Source of the DNA: Pseudonocardia autotrophica
GTDB lineage: Bacteria; Actinomycetota; Actinomycetes; Mycobacteriales; Pseudonocardiaceae
Direction of reading: 5' to 3'
DNA length: 64,000 nucleotides
Assembly: GCF_003945385.1 (NCBI RefSeq)
Contig: NZ_AP018920.1
Span: forward strand, 3,844,001-3,908,000
Made by a program: the position numbers and the translations under genes. Shown here piece after piece: positions 50,203 to 59,389 of the stretch. Numbering within the stretch: the first letter of the stretch is position 1; each line of letters starts with the position of its first letter. The notes below the pieces were generated by a model. That model worked only from the letters and a program-made list of their open reading frames with translations, was not told where the DNA came from and did no database searches.

Positions 50203-51372
50203 CTACTTCAGGGCGGCGTAGAGGGCACCCTCGAAGTTCCCGTAGAGGGTCAGCGCGCCCTCGTCGATGAAGGGCAGTGAGTTGGTGTAGATCGAGGCGC
50301 AGATGCCGGTGCTGCGGTCGACCCAGAAGTGGGTGTTGAACAGCCCGGCCCACGCTCCGGTGCCGGCCCGGCGGGCGCCCGGGACGTCGGCGGTGTTGAG
50401 CAGCAGGCCGTAGCCCCACTTGAAGCCGGGGCCGGGGGTGAACGTCGCGCTGATCGCCGGATCGGCGGTCGGGATCTCGGCCGGGAAGTCGAGATCGCCG
50501 ATCTGGTTGCTGAACGCGGCGTCCACCGTGTCCTGGGACAGGATCCGCTCGCCGTCGAGCTCGCCGCCGCGCAGCAGGGCCCGCTCGAACCGGATGTAGT
50601 CGCGCGGGGTCGAGTAGAGGCCGTGGCCACCGGCCCACCAGTCCGGCTCCTGTGGGAGCAGCTCGCCGGCCGACGCCCAGCCGCCGCCCTCGGCCGGGAC
50701 GTGCACCGAGACGACGTTGGCCTTGCGGCCCTCGTCCAGCAGGAACATCGTGTCGTTCATCCCGAGCGGGCCGGTCACCCCCTCTTTGACCAGCACGTCC
50801 AGCCCCTTGCCGGACACCTTCTCGGCGACCTTCCCGAGCCAGTCGGTGTTGATGCCGTACTCGAAGGTGGTGCCCGGATCGGCGAGCAGCGGGGCCCCGA
50901 ACGCCCCGGCGCCGCCGAGCACGTTCGGGGTCCCGGTGACCTGCTCGAAGCGGGCGAGCTTGTCGTTGAAGAACCAGTAGCCCAGGCCACTGGTGTGGGT
51001 CATCAGGTTCTTCACGGTGGCCCGGGCACCGGCCGGGCGCAGCTTCGGGGTGTCGCCGTCGACGCTCTCCAGCACCTGCAGGTCGGCGAACTCGGGCAGG
51101 TAGGTGTCGACCGGCGCGTCGAGCTCCAGCTCGCCGCGCTCCACCAGCTGCAGCGCCACCGTGGTGGCGACCATCTTGGTCATCGACATGATCCGGAACT
51201 GGGTCCCGGTGTCGACGTCGCCGGACTCCCCCACCGTCCGCGGGCCGGCGCCGCCCTCGTAGATGATCCCGTCGCGGTCGGCCGCGATCGCCGCGACGTG
51301 CGGCACCGCGCCGTCCTGCACGGCGGTCCGCAGCAGCTGGTCGAGCGCGCTTCCGTCGATCTTGTTCGCCAT
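50203..51372 (-). CDS. Serine hydrolase, beta-lactamase class C/esterase family VIII
   Basis: The 389-residue penicillin-binding-protein-like hydrolase has the nucleophile motif S-x-x-K in FRIMSMTKMVATT near residue 65 and the second-motif tyrosine in FEYGINTDWLG. It has WAGGHGLYSTPRDY near residue 245. There is no signal peptide, so a cytoplasmic esterase is more likely than a true beta-lactamase. The ATG at 51372 has GGAGGA five bases upstream, and a GTG at 51384 is possible. Confidence 0.85.
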   Translation of the reverse strand: MANKIDGSALDQLLRTAVQDGAVPHVAAIAADRDGIIYEGGAGPRTVGESGDVDTGTQFRIMSMTKMVATTVALQLVERGELELDAPVDTYLPEFADLQVLESVDGDTPKLRPAGARATVKNLMTHTSGLGYWFFNDKLARFEQVTGTPNVLGGAGAFGAPLLADPGTTFEYGINTDWLGKVAEKVSGKGLDVLVKEGVTGPLGMNDTMFLLDEGRKANVVSVHVPAEGGGWASAGELLPQEPDWWAGGHGLYSTPRDYIRFERALLRGGELDGERILSQDTVDAAFSNQIGDLDFPAEIPTADPAISATFTPGPGFKWGYGLLLNTADVPGARRAGTGAWAGLFNTHFWVDRSTGICASIYTNSLPFIDEGALTLYGNFEGALYAALK

Positions 51373-51633
51373 CCGGTCCTCCACGACCCTCGCAGTGACG
51401 TCGAGCCCTCGATGTGACGTGAGCCACGGGCACCTTCGGCGTCATCCTGGCCGATCGGGACGCCGCCCGCCCCCCTCCAACGGGTGGGTCGGCCCACCCC
51501 CGGAGTGCCGTGGCAGGAATTGATGGACCCGTGTCCTTCCTGCCCCTGTCGGCTTCCGCGGGCCGGGCGGATCCTGGTCACAGGCGGTTGGGAGCACACA
51601 CCGCCGCACGTCGAACCGTACGGAGGTAGTCCT

Positions 51634-51765
51634 GTGTGGACCCAGATCATGTTGCTCGCGACGCTCGTCGTCGGTTCCGCCGCGACCTTCCGCGAGGTGC
51701 TGCGCGGGCGCCCCCGCCGGTTACGGACCCGGCGCGGCTACGACACCCGATCACCGTCGCTGTGA
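51634..51765 (+). CDS. Possible small membrane protein
   Basis: A GTG at 51634 follows GGAGG by seven bases and encodes 43 residues: one membrane helix (QIMLLATLVVGSAATF) and a very basic tail ending RRGYDTRSPSL. I know no family. It overlaps the convergent CbiX-ferredoxin gene by 28 bp. The rest of the gap from 51373 to 51633 holds nothing I can name. Confidence 0.4.
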   Translation: MWTQIMLLATLVVGSAATFREVLRGRPRRLRTRRGYDTRSPSL

Positions 51766-52439
51766 GGTCCGCGCGCGGTGACCCGGACCAGCTCCCGGGC
51801 CCGTGCCGGATCGACGGCGGTGTGCCAGCTGCCGGCCGGGTACTCGACCACCAGCGGCCCGAGGTTGCACGGGCCGAAACAGCCGCACGGGGTGACCTGC
51901 GTCGAGGTCCCCTTCGCCTCGTCGGAGAGCGCCCGGTGCGTCGCACCCGCGCCGTAGACCAGGCAGCGCGGGCCGCGGCAGACGAACAGGTGCCGGTCCG
52001 GCACGTCGAGCACCGACCATGACGGGCTGGCGAACCCGCCCGCCGAGACGGTGACCGGATCGCCCGGCTCGGCGGACAACTCGACGACGGCGTCCGCGGC
52101 GAACCCGGTCAGCCCGGGCGCGACCCGGACGTCCGGCCCGGCCGCGGCGGACTCGGACGAGGCCTGCCAGTGTGCGACTGCCCGCCCGATCCACGTCGTC
52201 AGGTAGCGGTCGGCGGGCACCGCGAGCCCCACCAGCAGGACGGCGGGTACTGCCTCCGCGGTGAGGGCGTCGAGCACCGCGGGCACCGACGGGTCCTCCT
52301 GGTCCAGATGTGCCACCCGGACCGGCCCCGGCACCCGGGCGGCGACGGCGGCTGCCAGGCGGGCCAGCGAGCGTCCGTCCACCCCCGACGGGGTCGGCCG
52401 GGCCACCAGCACCAGCGCCCGCTCGGTCGTCTCAGGCAT
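51738..52439 (-). CDS. CbiX-like domain fused to [2Fe-2S] thioredoxin-like ferredoxin
   Basis: The 233-residue protein starts with a sirohydrochlorin chelatase (CbiX)-like half (ALVLVARPTPSGVDGRSLAR, AVPAVLLVGLAVPADRYLTT). It ends with a thioredoxin-like ferredoxin whose four cysteines lie in LFVCRGPRCLVYGA and TPCGCFGPCNLGPLV. CbiX inserts cobalt, or in relatives nickel or iron, into tetrapyrroles, but the typical active-site histidines are not obvious here. The gene overlaps the upstream ABC ATPase gene by eight bases and ends the transporter operon, so a metal-linked role is inferred. Confidence 0.7.
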   Translation of the reverse strand: MPETTERALVLVARPTPSGVDGRSLARLAAAVAARVPGPVRVAHLDQEDPSVPAVLDALTAEAVPAVLLVGLAVPADRYLTTWIGRAVAHWQASSESAAAGPDVRVAPGLTGFAADAVVELSAEPGDPVTVSAGGFASPSWSVLDVPDRHLFVCRGPRCLVYGAGATHRALSDEAKGTSTQVTPCGCFGPCNLGPLVVEYPAGSWHTAVDPARARELVRVTARGPHSDGDRVS

Positions 52440-53856
52440 GTGTCTCCTCCGCTCTGCCGTCCCGCATCACCAGCATCCGGTCGGCGTAACCGGCGAGCCG
52501 GTCCCGATCGTGACTGACCACGACGATCGCGGTCCCGGAACCGGCGAGCGACCGCAGCAGCGCGGTGATCGCGTCGGCGGTCGCGACGTCCAGGCTCGCG
52601 GTGGGCTCGTCGGCCACCAGCAGCGCCGGCCGGGCGGCGAGCGCGCGGGCGATCGCGACCCGCTGCGCCTGGCCGACCGACAGCGTCGCCGGGCGCCGGT
52701 CCGGATCGATCCCGGCCAATCCGACCCGCTCCAGCATCTCGGCCGCGACCGCCCGGGCGGCGGCACGGCCGGGGCGTTCCCCGCGCGCCCGCAGCGGCTC
52801 GGTCAGGGTCCGCCACAGCGGCCATCGCCGGTCCAGTGACGCGACCGGGTCCTGGAACACCGGCATCACGTGCCCCGGCCCGGCCCCGGGCAGCTCCACG
52901 GAGCCGGAGTCGGGACGTTCCATCCCGGCCAGCAGACGGGCCAGCGTCGACTTGCCGGAGCCGGAGCGGCCGACCACGCCGAGCACCTCGCCCGCGCGCA
53001 CGGTCACCGACACCCCGTCCACCGCGGTCACCGGGCCGTAGCTGCGGACCAGGTCGGTGCCCCGCACGACGACCGTGCCGCCCGGTTCCTCCCGCACCGG
53101 CCGCCGGGCCGACGGTGCGCCGGCACCGACGAGCTCGACGGTCGCCGGAGCCGACGGCGCCGACAGCAGCCGGGCCGCCGGACCGCGCTCGGCGACCCGG
53201 CCGCCGTCGAGCACCAGGACGTGCCCGGCGTGCCGGGCGACCAGCGACAGATCGTGGCTGACCAGCAGCAGCGCCCCGGAGCACCGCCGGACCAGTCCCA
53301 GCACCTCGTCGGCGAGCTCGGCGTCCAGCGCGCTGGTGGGCTCGTCGGCCAGCGTCAGCGGCGGGGAGTGCGCGGTCCCGGCGACGATCGTGGCGCGCTG
53401 CAGCATCCCGCCGGACCAGGTGTGCGGGTGCCGGGCGGCGCAGCGGGCCGCGTCGTCGATGCCGACCCCGCCCAGGTCGTCGACGACCCGGCCGGACGGC
53501 GGCGCCATCCGGTGCACCCGCCACGCCGAGTCGACGTGGTGGCCGACCGTCCGCAGCGGATCGCAGGCCGCGAACGGGTCCTGCGGGACGTAGCCGATCG
53601 CGCGTCCGCGCAGGCCGCGCAGCTGTGACTCGGGCCGGCCGAGGATCTCCTGGCCGTCGACCCGCACGCTGCCGGTGGCGACCGCGCCGGCCGGCAGCAG
53701 ACCGAGGATCGTCCGGACCAGCGTGGTCTTGCCGCTGCCGGACCGCCCGACCACCGCCCACCGGCCGCCGGGCGGGATCTCCAGGTCGACGTCGTGCAGG
53801 GCGAGGTGCCCGCCCGGGTACACGACGGAGAGGCCCCGCACCGACAGGGCACTCAC
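52432..53856 (-). CDS. Dual-domain ABC ATPase, peptide/nickel type (DppD-DppF fusion)
   Basis: A 474-residue protein with two complete ATPase domains. The first has Walker [11 protein letters not shown] near 38 and signature [14 protein letters not shown]. The second has [10 protein letters not shown] near 290 and the signature [15 protein letters not shown], where Val replaces the usual Gly of LSGGQ. It powers the two permeases encoded upstream. The GTG start overlaps the permease stop by four bases (GTGA). Confidence 0.87.
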   Translation of the reverse strand: MSALSVRGLSVVYPGGHLALHDVDLEIPPGGRWAVVGRSGSGKTTLVRTILGLLPAGAVATGSVRVDGQEILGRPESQLRGLRGRAIGYVPQDPFAACDPLRTVGHHVDSAWRVHRMAPPSGRVVDDLGGVGIDDAARCAARHPHTWSGGMLQRATIVAGTAHSPPLTLADEPTSALDAELADEVLGLVRRCSGALLLVSHDLSLVARHAGHVLVLDGGRVAERGPAARLLSAPSAPATVELVGAGAPSARRPVREEPGGTVVVRGTDLVRSYGPVTAVDGVSVTVRAGEVLGVVGRSGSGKSTLARLLAGMERPDSGSVELPGAGPGHVMPVFQDPVASLDRRWPLWRTLTEPLRARGERPGRAAARAVAAEMLERVGLAGIDPDRRPATLSVGQAQRVAIARALAARPALLVADEPTASLDVATADAITALLRSLAGSGTAIVVVSHDRDRLAGYADRMLVMRDGRAEETHA

Positions 53857-54734
53857 CGGCGTCGCTCCGGATCGGTGACGTCGCGCAGCGCGTCGCCGAC
53901 CAGCGTCGCGGCCGCGACGGCGAGCACCAGGCCCACCCCCGGCCCGATCAGCTGCCACGGCGCGGCGGCGAAGGTCTCCCGGCCGGACGCGAGCATGGTG
54001 CCCCATTCCGCGGTCGGCGGCTGGGCACCGAGCCCGAGGAACGACAGCGAGCCCAGCGCCAGCACCGCCTCACCCAGTCCGAGCGTCGCAGCGACCGACA
54101 CCTGCACCGCCACCCCCGGCAGGACGTGCGTGAGCACGGCGCGGACCGGGCCGATCCCGGCCATCCGGGCGGCGACGACGTCCGGCCGGGACGCCGCTCC
54201 GCGGGCCACGCTGCGCGCGATCCGGGCCAGGCCGGCCCAGCTGGTGAGCGCCATCGCGAGGACCAGGTTCGCGTAGCCGGGGCCGAGGATCCCGACCACG
54301 GCCAGGGTCAGGACCAGCGTCGGGAGCCCGAGCAGCACATCGGTGAGCCGGGTGGCGACGGTGTCCACGATCCCGCCGACCGCTCCGGCGACGGTGCCGA
54401 CGAGCAGCCCGATCACCCCGGACAGCGCCATCACCACCACGGCCGCCCCGAGCGAGCTGCGCGCACCCGCGACGGTGCGGGCGAGCAGGTCCCGGCCGGA
54501 CTGGTCGGTGCCCAGCAGGTTCTCCGGCCCCGGCGGTGCGAGCTGACGGGTGTAGTCGGGCAGGTCCGGATCGGGCAGCAGCCACGGCCCGACGACCGCG
54601 GCGAGCAGCAGCAGCGCGGCGAACGCCAGGCCGACCCGGCCGGCGGGCCGTGCGACCAGCGCCCGGACGAGCCCGCGCTCGACCACCCGGACCGGCGGCT
54701 CGGCGACCGGGGTGAGGATCCCCGCCCCGGTCAC
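53853..54734 (-). CDS. ABC permease, DppC/NikC type
   Basis: The 293-residue permease has the OppC-type N-terminal segment ending ENLLGTDQSGRDLLARTV, six helices and an EAA loop ARMAGIGPVRAVLTHVLPGV. It forms a heterodimer with the DppB-type subunit. The GTG at 54734 overlaps that gene's stop by four bases. Confidence 0.87.
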   Translation of the reverse strand: MTGAGILTPVAEPPVRVVERGLVRALVARPAGRVGLAFAALLLLAAVVGPWLLPDPDLPDYTRQLAPPGPENLLGTDQSGRDLLARTVAGARSSLGAAVVVMALSGVIGLLVGTVAGAVGGIVDTVATRLTDVLLGLPTLVLTLAVVGILGPGYANLVLAMALTSWAGLARIARSVARGAASRPDVVAARMAGIGPVRAVLTHVLPGVAVQVSVAATLGLGEAVLALGSLSFLGLGAQPPTAEWGTMLASGRETFAAAPWQLIGPGVGLVLAVAAATLVGDALRDVTDPERRR

Positions 54735-55663
54735 CGTGGACTCCGCAGGCGCGGGTCGATCCACGCGCACAGCAGATCGATCACCAGGCTCGCCAGCACG
54801 TAGGTGACCAGCGCGACCAGCGTGAACCCGACGATCACCGGCATGTCCCTGGCGTTGATCGCCTCGACCGTGAAACGCCCGACCCCGGGCCAGGTGAACA
54901 CGCTCTCGACGACCGCGGCACCGCCGATCAGGGCCGCGGTGCCGAGCCCGACCATCGTCAGGAACGGGGCGATCGCGTTCGGCAGCTGGTGCACCAGCAA
55001 CCGCCGGACCGGCCCCGCACCGCGGGCCGCGGCGACCCGCAGGTGCGCCGCGGAGCCGGCTTCCAGCAGGCTGGTGCGCAGTATTCGGGACCAGGTCGCG
55101 ACCGAGCCGAGCGCGAGGACGGCGGCCGGCAGGAACACGGTCGACCAGGTGCCGTCGGCGATCACCCGGCCGAGCCCGATCCGGACCACCAGCACGTCGA
55201 TCAGCACCACCCCGAGCACGAAGCTCGGCACCACCAGCGCGCCGAGCGCGATCCCGCGCGCGACGGTGTCCGGCCACCGGCCGGCGCCGAGCGCGGCGAC
55301 CGTCCCGAGCAGCAGCGCCGCCGCGACCGCCAGCCCGAGCGCGGTGACGGTCAGCCGCAGCGTGGCGGGCAGCCGGTCGGAGAACTCGGTCCCGACCGGG
55401 CGCCCGGTCCGCCAGGAGACCCCGAGATCCCCCCGGACCGCGTCGCCTGCCCACTGTCCGAACCGGACCGGCAGCGGATCGTCGAGCCGCAGCTCCGCGC
55501 GCACCGCGCTGACCGCGACCGGGGTCGGATCGAGGATCCCCCGCGCCTGCAGCACCCGCTGCGCCGGATCCCCCGGGGTGACGGCGAGCATCCCGAAGAC
55601 GAGCGCACCGGCGGCGGCGAGGGTGAGCAGGGCCTGACCGACCCGGCGGAGGACGGCGAGCAC
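54731..55663 (-). CDS. ABC permease, DppB/NikB type
   Basis: The 310-residue permease opens with the DppB-type helix MLAVLRRVGQALLTLAAAGA and the periplasmic TPGDPAQ motif. The EAA loop reads AAARGAGPVRRLLVHQLPNA, and it ends in DLLCAWIDPRLR, all typical of the DppB/NikB/OppB class. It starts at GTG 55663, three bases after the binding-protein gene. Confidence 0.87.
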   Translation of the reverse strand: MLAVLRRVGQALLTLAAAGALVFGMLAVTPGDPAQRVLQARGILDPTPVAVSAVRAELRLDDPLPVRFGQWAGDAVRGDLGVSWRTGRPVGTEFSDRLPATLRLTVTALGLAVAAALLLGTVAALGAGRWPDTVARGIALGALVVPSFVLGVVLIDVLVVRIGLGRVIADGTWSTVFLPAAVLALGSVATWSRILRTSLLEAGSAAHLRVAAARGAGPVRRLLVHQLPNAIAPFLTMVGLGTAALIGGAAVVESVFTWPGVGRFTVEAINARDMPVIVGFTLVALVTYVLASLVIDLLCAWIDPRLRSPR

Positions 55664-55666
55664 GGA

Positions 55667-57235
55667 TCAGCCGGTCGGTGCCGTGTCGTGCGAGACCCAG
55701 AGGTTGGAGCCCTCGATCTCGTAGCCCTTCCAGGCCGGCCCGGTCACGACGGCCGGCTTGCGCAGGCCGATGTAGGCGAGGTAGCCGCGATCGGCGATCC
55801 GCTGCTGGACCTGGCGCAGCAGGTCGTCGCGGGCGGTCGTGTCCAGCTCGACGGCGAGCCGGTCGATCATGGCGTCCAGCTCGGGATCGACGATGCCGCC
55901 GTAGTTGCGCTCCCCGTCGGTGCTGACGTAGCGGACCAGCGGGTACACGTAGTCGCCGCCGTAGGACATGAACCCGTTGCCCGCGATGGCGGAGTGCCAG
56001 GTCGTGGCCTCCTTCATCTCCGCGTCGAGATCGGGGACCTGGCGGATGTCCACGCCGATCCCCAGCTGCGCGAGCTGCGCCTGGAACGCCAGCGCGATGG
56101 TGTCCGAGTCGGGCTGCTGCGGGTAGGTGAGCACCGAGAACCGCAGCTCCTGCCCGTCGCGGGTGCGCGGCCCCTCGCCGTCCCGGGCCCAACCGGCCTC
56201 GTCGAGCAGCGCGGCCGCGGCCGCGACGTCGGTCGCCTGGGTCTTCTCCGCCCACGGCCGGGAGTCGGTGTACAGGCCGGTGGCGGGCAGGTAGAACCCG
56301 TTCATGACGTCGTTCGCGATGGAGTCGTAGTCGACCGCGGAGTAGACCGCCCGGCGGACCCGCTCGTCGTCGAACGGGGCCAGCTGCTGGTTGAGCACCA
56401 GCTGGAACGTCGGCCCGGTCGGCTCACCGGTCACGTAGAAGATGTCGTCGCGGTCCTGCAGGGTCGGCGCCGACGACGTCGACGGGTACAGCGCGATGTC
56501 CGCCTCGCCGGACTGGACCGCCTGGATCCGGGCCGAGGCCTCCGGCACGAACCGCACGGTCACGGCGCTCAGCGCGGGTGCGCCCTTCCAGTGGTCCGCC
56601 CGCGGCGAGAGCTGCGCGACGGCCCCGTCGAGCGAGTCGACGACGTAGGGCCCGGTGTAGATCCCCGCACCGACCAGTTCGGACGCCGGAGCCCCCGAGT
56701 CGCGGTGCGCGCGGTACGCCGCGACGTCGTAGACCGGCAGGATCGACTCGTCGGCGAGCAGCGCCGGGACGCGCGGAGCGGGCTCGGCGGTGGTCAGGGT
56801 GACCTGGAGCGGACCGGTGGCGGCGGCGCTCGCACCCGGCAGGGCGGCGGCCAGCGACGCGTTCTCGGCCAGCTGGAAGGTGATCAGATCGGCGAGCGCG
56901 TCGGCGTCGAGCACGGTGCCGTTCACGAACGTCGCGCCCTCGGGGAGGGTGAGCTCCCAGGTGGTCGGTCCGGTCGAGGTGAGGTCGGTCAACACCCACG
57001 GGGTCGGCTCGCCCGCCCGGTCCGGGCGCATGAGCAGCTCGACGTAGCCGAACTCCGGCCCCCAGAACGCGTTCTCCAGCGGGTCCAGGTCGTCGATCGT
57101 GAAGCCGGTGGCGAAGGTGAGGGTGTCCGGTGCGTCGCCGCCGGCCTCTCCGCCGGTGGTCTGCACGCATCCTGCGGTGAGCAGGACCGCGGTCGCGGCC
57201 ACCGCCAGCCGGGTCAGGGTACGTCTGGGCGTCAC
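55667..57235 (-). CDS. ABC substrate-binding lipoprotein, peptide/nickel (SBP_bac_5) type
   Basis: The 522-residue lipoprotein has lipobox LLTAGC and the class-C binding-protein fold. It has TLTFATGFTIDDLDPLENAF at the start of the mature part, DVAAYRAHRDSGAPASE and VRRAVYSAVDYDSI in the middle, and KEATTWHSAIAGNG later. The class includes NikA, DppA and OppA, and specificity cannot be read. GGAGGAC precedes the GTG at 57235. It heads a five-gene operon ending in the CbiX-ferredoxin gene. The 228 bp upstream contain an AT-richer stretch (about 57310-57350) that probably holds its promoter. Confidence 0.85.
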   Translation of the reverse strand: MTPRRTLTRLAVAATAVLLTAGCVQTTGGEAGGDAPDTLTFATGFTIDDLDPLENAFWGPEFGYVELLMRPDRAGEPTPWVLTDLTSTGPTTWELTLPEGATFVNGTVLDADALADLITFQLAENASLAAALPGASAAATGPLQVTLTTAEPAPRVPALLADESILPVYDVAAYRAHRDSGAPASELVGAGIYTGPYVVDSLDGAVAQLSPRADHWKGAPALSAVTVRFVPEASARIQAVQSGEADIALYPSTSSAPTLQDRDDIFYVTGEPTGPTFQLVLNQQLAPFDDERVRRAVYSAVDYDSIANDVMNGFYLPATGLYTDSRPWAEKTQATDVAAAAALLDEAGWARDGEGPRTRDGQELRFSVLTYPQQPDSDTIALAFQAQLAQLGIGVDIRQVPDLDAEMKEATTWHSAIAGNGFMSYGGDYVYPLVRYVSTDGERNYGGIVDPELDAMIDRLAVELDTTARDDLLRQVQQRIADRGYLAYIGLRKPAVVTGPAWKGYEIEGSNLWVSHDTAPTG

Positions 57236-57463
57236 GGGTCCTCCTGCGCTGCTTCGGGCGGGCCGCGCGCACCGGATGAACCGGATGATCACGACCGATC
57301 GACAGGAGTCCTACCTGACACATGAACGGTTGTACATATGGAGTGATGTTCACCGCGCGGCTGCACCGGTGCCACCGGACGACTTCCCGGCGCACGGCGT
57401 GATCACTGCGGCCCGCTGCGTCGCATCCCGACGCCCCGGCCGGATCGGGGCCGACGCCCCGGA

Positions 57464-58096
57464 TCAGGAGGCGGCGAGGCCGGCGATCCGGGCCGCGACG
57501 TCGTCGAGGTGCCCGCTCATGTCGCGCAGGTCGTCCGCGGCCGCCCCCAGCAGGCCGGCGTCGCGCAGTGCTGCGCCGGCGACACAGTTGCGCGCCGCGC
57601 CGGCACCGGCGGTCAGTCCGGCCGCCCAGGACGCCTGGGCGCGGGCGTCCGGGATCGGCGGGTAGGCGCGGGCCGTCGCGACGTCGTCGCGCAGAGCCCG
57701 GCAGGCCTGCCCCATCGCCGCCAGATCGGGTCCGGAGCCGGCCCGGGCGATCGCGTCGAGATCGTCGGCGATCCGGGTGACCCGGACCTGTCCGCCACCG
57801 TCCCGCCACTCGGTGATCGCGGCGCCGGCGGCGGAGACGGACGAGATCGGCGCGCCGGCCCGGTCCGCCGCCACGACCACGCCGGTGAAAACGGCGAGCA
57901 GGCCGGCGATCCCGGCGACCAGCCCGGCGCCGATCAGCCGCGACGACCGCTGCCGGGGCAGCAGCGCCTCCGGGAACCCGGGCAGCCCACCGTCGCGATC
58001 GGGACCGGCGGCCGGCTCCACCGGACGCGCCGGGAGCACGTCGGGCGCGGCGTGTCGCGGACGGTACGGCGATTCCGACCGATTCACCGGCTGCAC
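57464..58096 (-). CDS. Membrane-anchored hypothetical protein
   Basis: A 210-residue protein with a Pro/Arg-rich cytoplasmic N-terminus of about 50 residues, one helix (LIGAGLVAGIAGLLAVFTGV at about 55-75) and an outer helical domain rich in Ala and Asp. I recognise no family. GGAGGAGG precedes the GTG at 58096. It is divergent from the second iron-transport operon and transcribed toward the peptide/nickel transporter operon. Confidence 0.65.
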   Translation of the reverse strand: MQPVNRSESPYRPRHAAPDVLPARPVEPAAGPDRDGGLPGFPEALLPRQRSSRLIGAGLVAGIAGLLAVFTGVVVAADRAGAPISSVSAAGAAITEWRDGGGQVRVTRIADDLDAIARAGSGPDLAAMGQACRALRDDVATARAYPPIPDARAQASWAAGLTAGAGAARNCVAGAALRDAGLLGAAADDLRDMSGHLDDVAARIAGLAAS

Positions 58097-58231
58097 GACG
58101 CACCTCCTCCCGCTCGCCTCCGATGCCGGTTCATCGCCCTCCGACCTGCACCGTTAGCCACCCGCGTTGGAGTTCATCAGTCCTGGTGACCCTGATCACC
58201 CGTCCGTGCCGCGTGTTCGCCTGATTGATCG

Positions 58232-58245
58232 GAAACATATGTTTC
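58232..58245. promoter_or_regulatory. Perfect palindrome upstream of the second iron-transport operon
   Basis: GAAACATATGTTTC is a perfect 14-bp palindrome in an AT-rich island, followed 18 bp away (centre to centre) by the related AATGTACGTT. A TTGATC lies at 58225-58230. It sits 68 bp before the binding-protein ATG. The motif is unlike IdeR or Fur boxes, so the regulator is unknown. Confidence 0.55.
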
Positions 58246-58313
58246 ATCCTGAATGTACGTTTGGGAGGTAGCGTCGCGCCGGCGACTGTCGTGACCCGAC
58301 CCCGGAGCGATCA

Positions 58314-59387
58314 ATGCAGATCACCGAACGACCGACATCCCGCCACTGGAGACTGCTGGCCACCGGAGCCGCAGCTGCACTGGCCCTCACCGCATGCGCC
58401 GGCGCTCCCGCCGGCGACGACGCCGCCCAGGCGGACGGAACGACAGCCGGACAGGCGGCACCGATCACCGTCTACTCCGGACGCTCCGAGAGCCGGGTCC
58501 AGGAACTGCTCGAGCAGTTCGAGAACGAATCCGGTATCCCGCTCGACGTCCGTTACGGCGACACCGCCGAACTCGTCGCGCAGGTGTTGGAGGAGGGCGA
58601 GGCCGGCCCGGCCGACGTCTTCTTCGCCCAGGACGCCGGGGCACTCGGCGCATTGTCCGAGGCCGGCCGGCTGATCCCGCTCGACGACTCGGTGCACGAG
58701 GGGGTCGTGGACGGCTACGTCGCCGACGACGGCTCCTGGACCGCCACCTCGGCGCGCGCCCGCGTGATCGCCTACGACTCGCAGGCGCTGACACCCGAGG
58801 AACTGCCGCAGAGCCTCGACGATCTGCTCGACCCCCGCTGGGAGGGCCGGATCGGGTTCCCGCCGGGGAACTCGTCGTGGAACACCTTCGTCACCGCGGT
58901 CCGGCTGGACCGGGGTGACGACGGTGCGCGGCAGTGGCTCGCGGACTTCGACGCGCAGAACCCGGAGCGGTTCAACAACAACCACGGCGTGATCGACGGG
59001 ATCGAGAACGGCCAGGTCCAGATCGGACTGGTCAACCACTACTACATCTACTCCAAGATGGAGGAGCTCGGCGAGGAGAACCTGCGCACGCGCAATCACC
59101 ACGTCGGCGGCGACCCGCTCGGCCTGGTCAACGTGGCCGGTGCCGGGGTGATGGACACCGCGGACGATCCGGCCCGCGCCCAGGAGCTGGTCGCGTTCCT
59201 GACCTCGGAGGTCGCCCAGCAGTACTTCGTCGACACCTCGGGTGAGTACGCGGTCCGGTCCGGTATCACCTCGACGGTCTACGACATGCCCGACATCACC
59301 GAGCTGGAGCAGCCGGACATCGACCTGGCCGATCTCCGCACGCTGGAGCAGACCCTGGAGATGCTGCAAGAAGCCGGCATGAGCTGA
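58314..59387 (+). CDS. Iron(III)-type ABC substrate-binding lipoprotein, second system
   Basis: The 357-residue lipoprotein has the lipobox LALTAC. ITVYSGRSESRVQELLEQFE begins the mature protein, and the tandem Tyr iron ligands lie in VNHYYIYSK near residue 240. It is paralogous to the protein at 28411-29442. The permease and ATPase genes follow directly. The operon leads toward a haem and Fe-S dependent amine monooxygenase gene set, which may explain the duplicated iron uptake system. Confidence 0.87.
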   Translation: MQITERPTSRHWRLLATGAAAALALTACAGAPAGDDAAQADGTTAGQAAPITVYSGRSESRVQELLEQFENESGIPLDVRYGDTAELVAQVLEEGEAGPADVFFAQDAGALGALSEAGRLIPLDDSVHEGVVDGYVADDGSWTATSARARVIAYDSQALTPEELPQSLDDLLDPRWEGRIGFPPGNSSWNTFVTAVRLDRGDDGARQWLADFDAQNPERFNNNHGVIDGIENGQVQIGLVNHYYIYSKMEELGEENLRTRNHHVGGDPLGLVNVAGAGVMDTADDPARAQELVAFLTSEVAQQYFVDTSGEYAVRSGITSTVYDMPDITELEQPDIDLADLRTLEQTLEMLQEAGMS

Positions 59388-59389
59388 CC

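Noticed and set aside
50203..51372. Secreted beta-lactamase resistance gene
   Set aside because: There is no signal peptide or Tat motif and the sequence resembles cytoplasmic family VIII esterases more than AmpC.
58232..58262. IdeR or Fur box before the second iron importer
   Set aside because: Neither consensus is matched. The palindrome GAAACATATGTTTC has a different core.
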